DNA of 64,000 bases, from positions 28,065 through 92,064 of the forward strand of contig QUBV01000004.1 of NCBI GenBank assembly GCA_014338185.1. The letters are read 5' to 3'. The notes below the pieces were generated by a model. The model was not told the origin of the DNA. It was given only the letters and a program-made list of their open reading frames with translations, and did not search any database. The position numbers and the translations under genes were made by a program. Shown one piece after another: positions 63,767 to 64,000 of the stretch; positions within the stretch are counted from its first letter, which is position 1, and every line of letters begins with the position of its first letter. This stretch comes from Lysobacterales bacterium. Lineage in GTDB: Bacteria; Pseudomonadota; Gammaproteobacteria; Xanthomonadales; Rhodanobacteraceae.

Positions 63767-64000
63767 GTGAAGATCATCTACCGCGCCGACACGCTCATCG
63801 ATGCCAACCTGGTCAAGGGTGCGCTCGAAGCCGAAGGCATGTTCGCGTTCGTCGCCGGCGAGCAGCTCACCGGTGCGGTCGGCGAACTGCCGCGCTGGGG
63901 GCTCGTCCACGTGATGGTGGCCGACTGCGACGTCGAGCGCGCGCTGCCGATCGCGCGCGCGATCGAGGCCGCGCTGGCCGCGCCCGCCGAGGACGTGGCC
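63767..64000 (+). CDS. DUF2007 domain protein, C-terminus outside window
   Basis: A frame opening at GTG 63767 runs off the right edge (78 residues visible). GGAGG at 63753-63757 stands nine bases upstream. The sequence reads MKIIYRADTLIDANLVKGAL and EAEGMFAFVAGEQLTGAVGEL, then a helix with RALPIARAIEAAL. This is the DUF2007 pattern: a small alpha/beta domain with an N-terminal strand, a helix for ligand contact, and GE(Q/H)L. The family is small and of unknown role. No other start in this frame is better. Confidence 0.75.
   Translation, partial: MKIIYRADTLIDANLVKGALEAEGMFAFVAGEQLTGAVGELPRWGLVHVMVADCDVERALPIARAIEAALAAPAEDVA

Overview
This is a very GC-rich (about 70% G+C by eye) chromosomal window with densely packed genes on both strands. 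The gene content points to a gammaproteobacterium of the Lysobacterales (Xanthomonadales), perhaps Rhodanobacteraceae. Evidence for this is the sufR-sufBCDS order, an ECF sigma/Ser-Thr kinase pair, a propeller-type sensor kinase, and secreted enzymes ending in an IFxDGF-like motif. The taxonomic placement is inference. I see no tRNA, rRNA, CRISPR array, insertion sequence, prophage or replication origin.

Layout. At 1-5 kb on the minus strand lie a partial secreted delta-60-repeat protein, an ECF sigma factor with a Ser/Thr kinase-TPR protein, and a methyltransferase. At 5-13 kb are slyD, an NlpC/P60 lipoprotein, a DadA-like oxidase, glutathione reductase, the carboxyltransferase subunit of methylcrotonyl-CoA carboxylase, an Ala-rich lipoprotein with a clear terminator, and a thiolase. 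At 13-20 kb a giant propeller histidine kinase converges on a receiver/HD-GYP protein, followed by isovaleryl-CoA dehydrogenase. At 20-23 kb are a secreted M28 aminopeptidase and a secreted serine hydrolase. At 23-29 kb a consensus sigma-70-like promoter drives the SUF iron-sulfur operon (sufR, sufB, sufC, sufD, sufS, a GNAT, a Rieske ferredoxin).

At 29-39 kb, after an OmpR/HK pair, comes an iron locus framed by two Fur-box-like sites. One arm is PepSY membrane protein, DUF2271 protein, DUF4198 protein, ApbE flavin transferase and a membrane flavodoxin/FNR reductase. The converging arm is a TonB-dependent siderophore receptor and a PiuC-like dioxygenase. The DUF2271 protein carries DGVSGAT, an ApbE flavinylation motif, so I read the first arm as an inner-membrane-to-periplasm flavin electron chain, possibly a ferric-siderophore reductase.

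At 39-45 kb are HutD, GNATs, a SET-domain protein, a ComEA-like protein, an M20 peptidase, a low-GC orphan lipoprotein and an AlkB-like protein. At 45-55 kb are a 1370-residue membrane protein with an internal duplication, an RNase T2, a second SET protein, an orphan with a receiver-like N-terminus, an NdvB-like GH17-GT2 glucan synthase and a VTT membrane protein. At 55-64 kb are an ExeM/NucH-like secreted nuclease, rlmM, a secreted GH44 glycosidase, a nucleoside deaminase, glnS and a partial DUF2007 protein.

The least explained signals are the shared C-terminal IFxDGF-like tail on four secreted enzymes, the flavinylated iron-redox module, and the duplicated giant membrane protein.
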